Assembly (NCBI GenBank): GCA_949317995.1
Contig: OX439049.1
Coordinates: forward strand, 66,081,247-66,145,246
Length of the DNA: 64,000 nucleotides
Origin: Acholoe squamosa
Lineage: Eukaryota; Annelida; Polychaeta; Phyllodocida; Polynoidae
Reading direction: 5' to 3'
Shown: piece by piece, positions 36,483 to 47,713 of the stretch
How the letters are laid out: each line of letters begins with the position of its first letter
How positions within the stretch are numbered: the stretch's first letter is position 1
Program-made: the position numbers and the translations under genes
The notes under the pieces: generated by a model
What the model was told of the DNA's origin: nothing
Databases searched by the model: none
Seen by the model: only the letters and a program-made list of their open reading frames with translations

Positions 36483-36725
36483 TTAAGGAAAAATGTTCTG
36501 GAGATAAACTACCCAAAGCATGTTCAACATGATGATAACATTTTGGAGTAATATGCAGGTAATTGATTTTTGCACTCCTGAGTCCACTACCGGGTCAGGT
36601 GTCATGTCCTCTGGGACCCCATAGTGAGGCCAGGTTTTGATTATGTTGTAAAGGTTCTCCCCAGGGGAGGCTGTTTCTCGCACATCTCTGTGGCCACCTA
36701 TGATGTAATCATCTGTCAGCCAGTC
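36483..36725 (-). CDS. PGRP gene 1, terminal exon (C1)
   Basis: The minus-strand acceptor (CAG before GACTGG) opens DWLTDDYIIGGHRDV, then RETASPGENLYNIIKTWP, which is the end of a PGRP (amidase_2-like) domain. It contains the second zinc-ligand His in GHRDV, but the Cys normally found in the TxCPG motif is Ser (TASPG). After the domain comes a tail ending in a strongly hydrophobic stretch (ITCILLQNVIIMLNMLWVV) before the stop at 36483. It could be a membrane anchor or intronic read-through. The exon is 243 nt, in phase with B1. Confidence 0.8.
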   Translation of the reverse strand, partial: DWLTDDYIIGGHRDVRETASPGENLYNIIKTWPHYGVPEDMTPDPVVDSGVQKSITCILLQNVIIMLNMLWVVYLQNIFP

Positions 36726-36993
36726 CTGGAAATATTAAGGACAGTCCCGACTAGATACAAAGAGCACTTCCTCTAGTAATTTGTTCTCTAGATATGCCTT
36801 TGCTTATGATATTAATGTACTCCAATGAAATTATCAATCTTTATTTCCTACATTATTAGGATCATATTTTTAATTTTTTATATCTTAAATGTATCTTTTA
36901 TGTTATATTGATGCAATGCGATGCTAATATGCTATTGAAATGTAACCCAAATAAATAGAATATGTTTATAGTCCTATTAAGGCCCATACTTAC

Positions 36994-37193
36994 ACCTGCA
37001 TGGTCCAGGAAGTTTTTGACGGCATTGAGAGAGAGGTTATTTGGGACTGCTGTTTCAAAATTACCAATGAAGGCAATGCCATAAGACTTGGAGTTGTATC
37101 CGTATGTATGAGCGCCAGTCCTGTTCCAGCCACGTCCCTCGTACATCCGTCCATCCTGTCCAACCAAGAAGCTGTAGCCGATATCATCCCATC
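36994..37193 (-). CDS. PGRP gene 1, middle exon (B1)
   Basis: 200 nt on the minus strand, between acceptor TTTAG and donor GTAAGT. Entering with two bases of a split codon it reads WDDIGYSFLVGQDGRMYEGR, then GWNRTGAHTYGYNSKSYGIA and FIGNFETAVPNNLSLNAV. This is the diagnostic central part of a PGRP domain (WxDIGYxFLVGxDGxxYEGRGW and GAHTxGYN). The Tyr of DIGY, one of the amidase active-site positions, is present. The intron to C1 is only 268 bp. Confidence 0.9.
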
Positions 37194-38009
37194 CTAAAGT
37201 GGTACAAAGTAGACAAAGACAGCCTGTAAACACATGCATACTTTCTGTAAATGGTCAAGTCCCACAAAATGGGGTCACACAGTGAGGTATCACACTTGCT
37301 CCATGTTTCCATTTCATGTACTTTTACTTTTGGGATCAACTACCAGATAAAAAATGTTTTAATAAGCTCTTCGTACTAGGAATCAGATGGGCAAGGTAGA
37401 ATTAATTCCCTTGAAAACTGCAATGGGAGAAACTATATAACATGTGGCAGGTATGGTTCCAGGGTGCATGTCAGGTTCTGTGACCGATTTAACCCTATTT
37501 AGGTTGTGGTACCTTTTGTTTTCTTTTTTTTTATTTGGTAAAGCAAAGTGGACATTCATTTTTATGATATCCTTCTCGTTTGCGCCATAAATAGATATCT
37601 CCATTGGCATGCACTGTATACTAGCAGTTAAATTAATGAAAATTCAGAAGAGGCCTATAAATTATATCACAAAGAGCATCATAATTAATTGTCAGGAATA
37701 AACATCGCTTGATGTCTTTACCGCATAATTATGCCTAGATTACTGCAGACTTCACTAGGTGGTGCCCATCATTCCATCAATGGGGTGTTATGGGTGATCT
37801 AAGGCACACTTATCTCACTATGGGGTTAGGGGGATTTGTCCGGTCAATTTTATACTAATTTATTTATTATTTAATTGTTAATCTAGTTAGGCATTCGTTT
37901 TATCAACATAGAGAACAGGGAAAATGTAAATTAGTTTGTTACTTTAGGGATAAGGTCATCAGGGGGTAGGGGGTCCCTCGTCTTAGTCATCAGGGGGTAG
38001 GGGGTCCCT

Positions 38010-39590
38010 CGGGGAGGAATTGAAGAGTCTCTTGAAAGATCTGACAGTCTTGGCTTGCTGGACACATGGTTTTAGAGAGTTCCAGAGCCTACCTCCCCGA
38101 TATAGAGGTGCTCTTTTGTATTTTTATTTTTGCAGCCTCAGCAGTCGGCTCAAGGCCTACTTTGGTCACTTAACCATCATGATTCCTAATTGTAGCAAAC
38201 GTCTTTCTACACGGGGTTGCACTTCGGATTCAGTAGTGCGAGTTTTCACGCTATACTTTTTGGTGCAGGTCCTGAGTGCTCTATTTGTAGCTGATCAATC
38301 CTAGTTTTTAAAACACCATCAACTGGAAAACTATAATAATCTAGGTACGGTAGAATGGTCTGTTTGTACACTAATACGAACATCTGTTTGTCCATCAGGT
38401 ACCTCAGATTATTGAGCCTGAACACTTTGAGCCTTACCTTTTGTTCTGTCGCTATAAGGAACAAATCACTTTTAAGTTTACAATCTATTTTTACACCTAA
38501 GTATGATTATTTCTTTATGGGAATGGAGGGGGTCCCCCTGATGGTTATACTCATGTCTTCACACACTTTTAGTGCCTGTTTTTCCCGGTACCACACAAAT
38601 TGGGTCTTTTTGGTATTAATTAACATACCATTCTTATAACATCAGTTGACCAGTCAGCTGGTAACTTATGACTGGCTACCTCAGGGTCATTGTCTGACGC
38701 GGTCATGACTATGTCGTCTGCATATAGTAACATTTTATTATTTTGAGCTCAGCTGGTAATGTCGTTGATAAACAGAATGAAGAGCAGGCCTTGGGGCCCC
38801 AAGACTGATCCTTGGGGCACCCCAAACAGGAGCTCTTTTTCATCTATTTTTATGCTATTGTAAGGGGTTGTGGCCTTACGGACCTGGGGGTTCGGGTCTT
38901 ACGATTCGGAAAGAAAGAGTAAGACAGTGTTTCAAGTGTATGCCAACGGTTAGATTTATTACTTAATGCACACTCACGGCTGCCGGATAGTATAGAAGGG
39001 GCAGCTAATAATGATTAATGGTGGTCTACATTCTGCGGAGGCCAGAAGGGCCTCTGACGTAGTGGCTGAGCCCTGGGCTTTATATAAGGACCCAGGTGTT
39101 CGTCGTCAGATGTCCCCACAGACCCGGATCGGTGCTGCCACCTATCCGGAACCTGAGGAACGTCCGACGACTCGACTCACCCGCCACGTCAGACGGTACC
39201 CAACTCTATGGTTAAACAATACGTACCTCTACACTATTCAATAGTACACTGTCGTTCAGGAACTGGCAATCCATTTTAGGACATTTTTTTGGTTACCTTA
39301 ATTACATATAGTGGTGCATCACTTTCTCAGTTAGTTTCCCAGTTGTTGGGAGGAGGCTAATGAGCCTCCAGTTTGTGACTTGGTTTAATGCACCGCTCTT
39401 TGGTATTGGGACAACTGTGGCGCTACCCCATGCTTCAGGGAACAGTCCCTGTGTGATGTTTTTGTTGATCACGTCACAGATATGTGGAATGAGATATAGG
39501 AAGGCATCTTTACTATGATAGGGTCCCATATCAGTTATGGGTAAGTGATTTCCCAAATTAAATATATGGGAAAAGAATAAATATGACATG
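38010..39590 (-). pseudogene. Decayed non-LTR retrotransposon (LINE) RT fragment
   Basis: The minus-strand translation gives VVPIPKSGALNQVTNWRL and ISLLPTTGKLTEK (39302-39400), then GVPQGSVLGP and LYADDIVM (about 38690-38820), then C-terminal RT/thumb sequence with VYKQTILPYLDYY (38246-38464). These are LINE reverse-transcriptase motifs in order. The palm segment with the first catalytic Asp is missing, in-frame stops occur (after NDITS) and the frame changes. A solo LTR interrupts it. It lies inside the intron of PGRP gene 1, in the same orientation. Confidence 0.85.
38859..39233 (-). mobile_element. Solo LTR of the Ty3/Gypsy family, 375 bp
   Basis: Its complement matches the LTR at 53044-53417 along its length, beginning TGTAGAGGTACGT and ending TTACA, with moderate divergence (for example GGTTGTGGCCTTACGGACC here). 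It is flanked by CTAT on both sides (38855-38858 and 39234-39237), a 4-bp target duplication. No internal region remains, so it arose by LTR-LTR recombination. It sits within the decayed LINE and is therefore younger than it. Confidence 0.9.
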
Positions 39591-41343
39591 TATAAAAGAA
39601 AGTCTGACCCTGTCTGACAAAATGAATTGGCTGTTATGGTACATTTGAATACCTTTAAGTCTTCCTTTTACAGATCCTGCATCTATTTGTATATTGGGCC
39701 GACTTAATTCGATTTTTGAATGATTTTGAGTATTCTCTAACTTCCTCAAAATTTAGTGAAACTCTTAGTGTCCCAGGAATTGCTCTCTAAAAGGTAAAAT
39801 AATATACATTTTGGTGAAAATCAACTTTGTTCATTTTTCAATGATCCAAGTAGTAGTTATTGGAGTGATTTAACTCCCCCTAGGGCCTAAAATGAGGTTT
39901 ATTGGATCTCTCTAGATCTGCATTGATTGATAAGCGATCAGATTGATGCCGCGGCTGTAGGTTACCCCAACCAGGGTGCATAAATTTGATTTTGAAATTC
40001 AAATGGGAAGTGCATGGTAGCATGGTACCCATAGACACATTATGAAAAAGTTGGTGGACATAATATGCATAGAAGTGTGTTTAGAAGGTCGAGTTTGTGA
40101 CTTTATTCTCCACTACAGAAATTTATATTGGGTGCCCATAGTTAGGTAAAAACAACCATTCGTTTGTTCATGAGGCTGATGATACATATTGTAAAAGCGG
40201 AAGTGTCACTGTGTATTTTATTCTATGTGTTAGGATGAGGAGGAGGTGGATTGAGGAGAGATGGATGTCGATAGTGGGGAGGAGGAGGTGGAGGTAGAGG
40301 AGAGGGAGAGGGAGGAGGTGGATCCAGCCTTAGAGTCTTGCTAAGAGGAGGAAGTTCAACAGAGCACTTAAGATAACGCCACCAGGTGCGCCGCCTCCTC
40401 CAGGAGTGGAACGCAAGGCACCCAAAGGTAAAAAGATAAAAGCCAGATTTTGCACCAGGGATGCTAAGACCGTAGTGGCAGACCAAATATGTGTGGACGA
40501 TGTGAAAGAAAGCCAAGCCACGCCGGAGCAGAAAAAGGAGTTAGGGAGCTCCTTTCGGGGCAAGTTGTATATGGTTGCCATGGAATGTTGTCTAAATATT
40601 TTTTTACAATATGCACTTTATTTCATTGCACTTCATTCATACTTTCTGATTAGAAGACCACTTTAATAATTATATATCTCAGCAATTACAGTAGATAAAT
40701 AAATCTTGCTCTTTCTGATCTACTGTCTTAGCTTACACACTGTACTCTATCATCTACAGGAAGATGAAATTTCGTGGCGTGAGCAGCGTAACTTTGTTGT
40801 AATAAAATCAAATCAAAATCAAACACCGTCACCATTTCCCTTCTAATTAGAATATTCACACCATTCCCACAGGCTTCAAGAGTTAAATAAGTAAATATCA
40901 CAACTCAAGATCTGCTCTGAAATACTCTGGAAAGCGAAGAGGAAGCATTTCAAGAGAATTCTTTCTTTAAAAGCTTTATGGAGCAAAATTTGCAATTTTT
41001 TTTAGATTTGATTTAGGATTTAGAACATTTTCTGTTTCCTAACAGAAACCAACCAAACAATAAAATTTAAGTGTTTCTCTTGTTTGTTTCGTTTTTGTTC
41101 TAAAGAAATGTACGCTTATTAAGAATTCTTGTTATCTGCATTAAAAAATTGCTTGGACCCACTACGTCAGTCTGACCCATTTTCTGCTAATCTTACTGAT
41201 TTTCATATAGGAAATGCGTGAAAACACTGTGTGATTAGCAAAAAATGGAGCAAACCAATGCAGTTGAACCAGCCCTTCAATTTGAAAAATCCTCTGAAAT
41301 AGAACAGTAGCAAATTGACTGGAGCCGTAAAAGGTTGACTTAC

Positions 41344-41517
41344 CCCTGTCCTCAACATGGAAGCGCTGGACTTCCCTGACTGCACTGCTACAATTAGATA
41401 GTGAGAAGCATACAGGAGGATCGGCAGTATGCTGAATGAAGACTTGGCCAAGTTTACCGCTTATGTAGCTGCCCCCTCTTGGATAGACAGAACCCCACTC
41501 GCTTCTGGTCACCAGAA
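41344..41517 (-). CDS. PGRP gene 1, first recognised domain exon (A1)
   Basis: 174 nt on the minus strand between the acceptor CACCCCAG and a GTAAGT donor. It reads LVTRSEWGSVYPRGGSYISG, then KLGQVFIQHTADPPVCFS and SAVREVQRFHVEDRG, the N-terminal half of a PGRP domain. The first zinc-ligand position, His in the usual HHT motif, is Gln (FIQHTA). Unlike the A exons of gene 2 it has no preceding domain end, so it starts the first or only domain. The exon with start codon and signal peptide should lie upstream (41518-43673) but I could not identify it. The predicted protein is a single-domain, non-catalytic recognition PGRP. Confidence 0.85.
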
Positions 41518-43673
41518 CTGGGGTGTTTGGTGGAAAAAAAAGATGAAGGTTATTGTAAACAGAGTCATTCATATGTATTTAACAGCATGTTCAATTATTT
41601 CAGCAGCAGATTTAGGTTTTTTAAAAATATCTTTTAACCAGGTACATTTGCCGTTTAGGCCTGTAATTTGTTCAATACAACCAGGAACTTAATGCTAATT
41701 AACAACATTAATTTATTGTTGGCAATATCATATATTCACTTCAACATTTTGCAGTAATGGAAATACACTGTAACTATCCATGTTCCAAACTGTGAATTTC
41801 CTAGCTACTGTTTCCTGATGCCAATATAGAGGACCTTGAATGGAGAGAAATACTGGCAGATTTCAGAAGAGGATAGCAAAGTGAGTTTACAATAGAGTCA
41901 CAATTTCCCAGTCTCTATGTTATCAGTCATCACACTTGTGGCTATGTCTCACCACTGTAGTGGAAATATTAGTGTAATTTTCTTGCCCGGTTTCTGACTG
42001 GCAGTTTCCTGACTGGTATCTCACCGGAGATGAAGGAGCACAAATCAGCTGTATTCCAAAACAAATTGACAGAACAGGTATTTCTGCATGAACCTCTATA
42101 AGGCTGTAATTGGGTATTAGGCCTATCTCTCCAAGAGATGAAGGTTTCTGACCAGATGTTTCTGACCAGCTGTAACATTAGCTACAGTATGATAAACAGT
42201 ATGTTTTTAGCGAACAATTCGTAAATGAAAGTGCCTAAGACCTATTTCTCTGACAAGATTACTTAAGTAACAGGGACAGCTATGCCATAGGGTATTTGAT
42301 TTTTCTATCAACATAAATGAAGTTTTTTGACCAGTGTGAATGGCCAGAGTTAAATATGCTTACTGTTTTTATCTAGTTTTATTCTTAACCTGTCCTTGTT
42401 ACACTATACTAAAAAAAGGCATTATTGGTTCGCTGGTTATAAAATCAAAATTATTGACTGTTTCAGCCTATAGTACTCTTGGGGTACCAGATGAAGCAAA
42501 ATTTTCCGGCTAAGAAAAAAGTTAACTCAATCTTTTTTCTGTATTTCTATTAGATTTTATATTTTCAGGCCTTCACATGTCCTTATAAGTCCCATCAGAT
42601 TTAATTTTGCTGTAGAATTGAATGGGATTTAACAGAAAAGTGATGATTAACACACATAATCTCACATAAGGCCTAGCAGCACAATGCAGAGAACCTAATG
42701 GAAAACCGCTATTGTTGTCTGTCAATACAAACTATGAAAATAAGGATTTCCCTAAGCGTTGATGGGCAAATAATGTACAATACCATAAAGGCCTAAGATA
42801 TGATGTCAATGTTAAAAGAAATGCCCGAGATATTTGAATCTAAACTTGTGAAGTGGACTCCAAGACAATCTGCTTGGCAAGTAATGTTGCTAGTCATTTT
42901 TGGCGCACCATCTTGTTACTTAGCAACGTCATATAACTAGTCAACGTCACGTCACTAAGCAACGTCATTAAGGGCTGCTAGTACGACTGTTAATGGCCTT
43001 ACTTTGGTGTGGAAACAGGCCACGATTCGCCGTGAAACAGGCCACAAATAGCCGTGAAAACAGACCGTGATTTACCATGAAAAGGGGCAACACTTTGTAG
43101 GGAAAACATTTCCGTGAAAACATGCCACAATTTGTCACAATTTGCCGTAACAATAGCACACAATCTTCCGTAAAAATGGCCAATATTTGCCAACTAGATA
43201 GTAAAACATGTACAAGGTTACTATTACACTACACGCTAGTGGCAAAGCCACTAGTTGATAGAAAAATGTGGAGTTTACTGTATTTTTTTTTTCATTAATG
43301 TAATAAAAACTTGAAATAACATGCTATGGCTATTTGGGGAAATGGTACTTAATGACTGACAGCCATTCCGAAACCTCTAGTTAGAAACTCTTTCAATTTT
43401 TTTTTCTCAAAATTTTAACAAGGGCTTAATATTTTCTGTAGGAAATTTAACACAAAAATCAGAAATTTGTTTTAGTGGCGTGTCTAGAGGTAGATTAACA
43501 GTCATGTAAAGACAAAATTCATGATTTACTTCACACCTATACTGTTATTTGTCACGCTGAGTCTGTTCCTGGGTAAATAAATGACCCTCTTTCAGGCAGT
43601 ATTATTACTAAAATCATAAAAGTAATAGGAAATGGTGAAAATGCTGGCCATGAGATATACTCCCAAAAGCAGG
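41518..43673. other. Region between the two PGRP genes
   Basis: This must hold the 5' end of PGRP gene 1 and the 3' UTR of gene 2 if both are intact. I found no convincing signal-peptide exon. At about 43020-43185 there is a weak, degenerate repeat of CCGTGAAAACA-type segments. A small inverted repeat CTAGTGGCAAAGCCACTAG is at 43232-43250. Confidence 0.5.
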
Positions 43674-43871
43674 TTAAACGTAATCATTATGAAATGACAT
43701 AAAGGGGGTCGTTTTCTGCAACCCTGAGCCCACACCTGGGTCAGATTTTATATCCTCTGGAGAACTATAGCGAGGCCAGGTTTTGATTATGTTGTAGAGG
43801 ACATCCCCAGGGCAGATGGTTGCACGCACATCTTTGTGGGCACGTATGATGTAATCGTCTGTCAGCCAATC
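43674..43871 (-). CDS. PGRP gene 2, terminal exon (C2) with intact zinc ligands
   Basis: 198 nt including the stop. It reads DWLTDDYIIRAHKDV, then RATICPGDVLYNIIKTWP. Both C-terminal zinc ligands of catalytic PGRPs are present, the His of AHKDV and the Cys of TICPG (codon 43812-43814), as is the Thr two residues before the Cys. This contrasts with every other domain in the window, where the Cys is Ser. The tail after the domain (PEDIKSDPGVGSGLQKTT) is short and polar, without the hydrophobic end seen in gene 1. Confidence 0.88.
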   Translation of the reverse strand, partial: DWLTDDYIIRAHKDVRATICPGDVLYNIIKTWPRYSSPEDIKSDPGVGSGLQKTTPFMSFHNDYV

Positions 43872-44549
43872 CTGTAAACACAAAAGGCAGTCCTGATTAG
43901 GTTCATATAACACTTTGGGGAATTTAGGAATTTTCACTCTAGAAATCAGTTTAATTGTTGTACCAGAAGTCAATGCACTCCAATGATACCATCAATGTTA
44001 TATATCTTAAATACATCGATTATTGTATCTTGATGTAATGCTGATGTCATATCTAGCTATGGGGTTTCTATAGCCATTATAGGAACATAGTGATAACATG
44101 AATTTGGTGATTTGGAGCGTATCAGTGTGGTCCAGTACATAACTCGACTGCTTTTATTTCATCATTATATTGTACATTATATTACATATGTCATTCATTA
44201 TCGCCCACTATGCTATAGTAGCCTATAATATATATGCAGCAGTACCACATCCTACCGCTAGGTGTGGTACAGTCAATGGTCACTATGTATATATACAGCC
44301 AGGTGGGAGGCACTGCCTACTACCTACTTGCTGAGTTACCAACTAACCAGCATGGTGTTTACTTGTTATATTAATGCACTCTTATGAAACTATCAATCTT
44401 ATTTTCTTGTAATATTAACTTGAATGCATCTTTCAATCTTATCTCAACTTGATACTGATATACACTTCTCTACTATTGAAATGGAACCCAAATGTTTATA
44501 AACATACTGAACAGAATATGTCCATAGTCCTATTAAGGCCTATACTTAC

Positions 44550-44749
44550 ACCTGCATTATCCAGGAAGTTCTTGACGGCATTGAGAGAGAGGTCATTTGG
44601 GACTGCTGTTTCAAAATCACCAATGAAGGCAATGCCATAAGACTTGGAGTTGTATCCGTATGTATGAGCGCCAGTCCTGTTCCAGCCACGTCCCTCATAC
44701 ACTCGTCCATCCTGTCCAACCAGGAAACTGTAGCCAATATCATTCCATC
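44550..44749 (-). CDS. PGRP gene 2, B2 exon of the last domain
   Basis: 200 nt between TTTAG and GTAAGT, same phase as the other B exons. It reads WNDIGYSFLVGQDGRVYEGR, then GWNRTGAHTYGYN. The DIGY tyrosine is kept. WNDIGY replaces the WDDIGY of the other copies. The following intron (43872-44549) keeps the empty site AGTCCTATTAAGG at about 44526-44538, where other copies carry LTR sequence. Confidence 0.9.
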
Positions 44750-45586
44750 CTAAAGTGGTACAAAGTCGACAAAGTCAGACTGTAAACACATGCATACTTT
44801 CTGTAAATGGTCAAGTCTCACGAAATGGGGTCACACTGTGTGGTACCATATATGCTCTATATTCTCATTTCCTGTATATTTAGTTTTGATATCAACTACC
44901 AGATAAAAATGTCTTAAGAAGCTATCAAAAAAAAAAAAATCAGATGGACAAGGTAGATTTCATTTGAAAACTTCAATAAGAGAAATTATATGTGACAGGT
45001 ATGGTTCCAGGTGGCAGGCAAGGTTCTGTGACCTATTTTACCCTTTTTAGTTTGCTGTATATATTAGCTGCCTCTAGATATTAATTGGTTTTTAGTTGAT
45101 TTCCCATATCAAATGTATGGAGAAACATATATGGTATTATGTGTGGCCCCATTTTGTTAGACTTGACAAAACAGGAGGGAAGCTTGTGGAGAAAACACAT
45201 CCTTACCCAGCTAGCACACACCATGCAATTTACATCACTTTTACATTTTTACCCAAACTCTACTGCAACTCTTAGATTTTGAGTTGGGTCCTTACCTCTT
45301 TCTTATATGGCATTCATTAGGAAAAAAAACTTGATTCTACTTAAATTTGCTCTGAAATATTTCGGTAAAGGAAAATTAATCATTTCAAAAGAAACTTTGC
45401 TTTAAAACTTTTATGGAGCAACATTTAATTCTATAGATTCGAGTTTGGATTTAGAAGATATAACCAGTGAATCATTTTCTAATTCTTAACAGAAACCAAC
45501 CTAACAAATCGCAAAGTGTTTCTCTCATCTGTTTGGTTTCTCTTTGAATGTAGACTTATCATGGACTCTTGTTATCAATGTTAAAA

Positions 45587-45658
45587 CAAGAAAAATGTGG
45601 CAAGGACCACGGGTAGGAGTTTTCACTCCTATCCGCGGTCCAAACCACATTTTTCTTG
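45587..45658. repeat. Hairpin element in PGRP gene 2 intron
   Basis: CAAGAAAAATGTGG and GGACCACGGGTAGGAGT are mirrored by ACTCCTATCCGCGGTCC and CCACATTTTTCTTG about a TTTC turn. The arms are about 34 bp with a few mismatches. The rest of the 2.2-kb intron (44750-46979) is G/C-run-rich and has no supported gene; the open frame 45544-46029 runs through the hairpin. Confidence 0.8.
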
Positions 45659-46979
45659 AGATCCCGGGGGGAATGGCAAAATGTGTGAATGAATGCACCC
45701 TTTCAACCCCGGGCTTTCAACCTAGGGGACTACTATATCATTACTGGGGGGGGGGCACAAAAAAAATAACCCATCATGGTAAGAAAAGCCTAGTACAGAT
45801 AGCTGTAATGGGAAAGGAGAGATTCCAGAACCATGCAAAGGGTGGGGCTGAAAACTGTTGGAGGTTGCCCCAGAGTCTGCACACGAAAATCCACCAATCC
45901 ACCCCTAGGAAGTGGTCATTATTTAGGCCTATCAACAGGGGGTTGGTGGGTTTAAGGAGGGGGGATGAGCGCAAAAAATTCAGACCCCTCCTGATGGGGG
46001 GGAGTGTAAAATATTTTGACCCCTCTTGAGAGGGGGTAAAACATTACCCCAATTTCCCCCAAAAAAGCCAGCACGCTACTATAGATTAAAGAGGGACGCG
46101 AATATTCTCCTTGCCTCCAGCACAGGGGGTGCAAACATTTTTTGACTGCCACCGAAGAGTGGGGCATAAGAAATTTCTGTGTGTCCGAGCAAAACCACCC
46201 TCCTCTCCTCTAGAGTAATGACGACTCCCCTAGAGTAAGCCACATTTTCTTGAGCATTGTCTGTTGGAAGGGGGGGGTACAGGCACACAATACAATTTGG
46301 CACAGTCAGTGCAGGAACTGGGAATTACATCTACAGAGAAATCGGTGCCGACTTCTGCCTATCACCACTGCTAAGATAGTAGTAAATAGAGAAAACTAAT
46401 ATAGACCCCTAAATACGGGAGGCTTAGTAGAGCTACAATATTTGCATGCCTCTTTTTATTCGTGTGGACGGTAACTATGGAACGTAGCCATTCTGCAAGG
46501 TAACTTTTCACGTGCACACGGACCATGCCATATTGTAGGCGACAAGTCATTATCATTGTCAATATGCCAATTTGATAATACCAATTTCAAAGTGAGGACC
46601 ATGAAGAACAGACAACCACTCACACTCGTACCCCTCATATCATACTCTGTGGGGGCATCGCAGTGCCAACTTCGTTACATGTCTTTTCGGCTCAACACGC
46701 TGTTCCATGGAAATGGTGTGGAGCATACAGATATGTCATGAAAATGAAGAGGCCACTGTGTGATGTCACAACTGATGTCACAGCCACTGCATGACAACTG
46801 ACATCACAGCGCCCATGGACGAAAACAAAACCATAAGAGAGTTGCAAAGGTCGCTACACTCCCGGCCGCTTACGCAGCTAGCAACTCTAAAAAAATTGCT
46901 TTACTTGAAAAACGTCCTCAGAGTGACCCCTTCTATGAAACAGTAGTAAAAAAACTGGCCCTATTAAGGGTTGACTTAC

Positions 46980-47289
46980 CTCTTTTCTCTACATGGTAAC
47001 GCTGGAAACCCTTAACTTCACTGCTACATGCAGATAGTGTGTAGCATGCAGGAGTAGCAGTATGGTGAATGAAGACTTGACCAAGTTTACCGCTTATGTA
47101 GCCGCCCCCTCTTTGATACACAGAACCCCACTCACTTCTTTTCACCAAAACTGAGGTGCCTGGTTTCTTGTCCCCTGGGACCCCATAGCGAGGCCAGGTT
47201 TTGATTATGTTGTAAAGGTTCTCTCCAGGGGAGGCTGTTTCTCGCACATCTCTGTGGCCACGTATGACGTAATCATCTGTCAGCCAGTC
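46980..47289 (-). CDS. PGRP gene 2, A2 exon: end of one domain, start of the last
   Basis: 310 nt between CAG|GACTGG and a GTAAGT donor. The first half ends the preceding domain (HRDVRETASPGENLYNIIK, with Ser at the zinc-Cys position). After a short linker, SVLVKRSEWGSVYQRGG begins the last domain, with GQVFIHHTATPACYTLS. The zinc-ligand His is present here (CAC at 47065-47067), whereas other copies have Gln. With C2 this makes the last domain complete for His, Tyr, His, Thr and Cys. It is one codon shorter than the other A exons and visibly diverged from them. Confidence 0.9.
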
Positions 47290-47379
47290 CTGGAGATATT
47301 AAGTACTGTCTTGATTAGGTACATAGAGCACTTTCTTTAGTAATTTGTTCTCTAAATATGCTTTTACTATTAGTTACTA

Positions 47380-47493
47380 TGAGTGTTTCTATAATAAACT
47401 ATCCGTTGGCATACACTTGAATCACCGCCTTGCTCCTTCTTTCCCGAATAGTAAGGCCCGAACCACCATGTCCGTAAGACTAAAACCATTACA
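47380..47493 (+). mobile_element. 114-bp LTR tail in unit 1
   Basis: Matches the last 114 bp of the Gypsy LTR at 53304-53417 without indels (TGAGTGTTTCTATAATAAAC to CCATTACA). It is followed by CTATTAAGG, the right flank of the insertion site. The left part of the LTR is missing and joins directly to intron sequence. It lies antisense to the PGRP gene and keeps the LTR AATAAA. Confidence 0.92.
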
Positions 47494-47513
47494 CTATTAA
47501 GGCCTATACTCAC

Positions 47514-47713
47514 ACCTGCATTGTCCAGAAAGTTCTTGACAGCATTGAGAGAGAGGTCATTTGGGACTGCTGTTTCAAAATTACCAATGAAGGCAATGCC
47601 ATAAGACTTGGAGTTGTATCCGTATGTATGAGCACCAGTCCTGTTCCAGCCACGTCCCTCGTACATCCGTCCATCCTGTCCAACCAAGAAGCTGTAGCCG
47701 ATATCATCCCATC
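47514..47713 (-). CDS. PGRP gene 2, B3 exon
   Basis: 200 nt between TTTAG and GTGAGT. It reads WDDIGYSFLVGQDGRMYEGR, then GWNRTGAHTYGYN and SKSYGIAFIGNFETAVPNDL, the central PGRP core with the DIGY tyrosine. With A3 it forms the third complete domain counted from the window edge. The donor differs from the GTAAGT of B1 and B2 but is canonical. Confidence 0.9.

Larger units (their letters stand above)
37194..41343 (-). other. Long intron of PGRP gene 1 enlarged by insertions
   Basis: The first ~420 bp (to about 37620) and the last ~510 bp (from about 40835) match the corresponding intron of the 1829-bp units of PGRP gene 2, for example GGCAAGGTAGAATT and CTTCTAATTAGAATATTCA. The 3.2 kb between them is absent from those units. 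It holds a decayed LINE, a solo LTR, a purine-rich tract (about 40228-40330) and unclassified sequence. A 31-bp direct repeat with CATCAGGGGGTAGGGGGTCC lies at 37949-38012. Near 40801-40823 an AATCAAA-rich tail may be the 3' end of a retroposon. Confidence 0.75.

Noticed and set aside
40406-40666. 86-codon plus-strand ORF (MERKAPKGKKIKARF)
   Set aside because: It lies antisense in the enlarged PGRP intron between repeats, with no domain, and is probably part of an unidentified mobile element.
45544-46029. 161-codon plus-strand ORF in the PGRP gene 2 intron
   Set aside because: It runs through a hairpin element and G-rich simple sequence, is antisense in an intron, and shows no domain.
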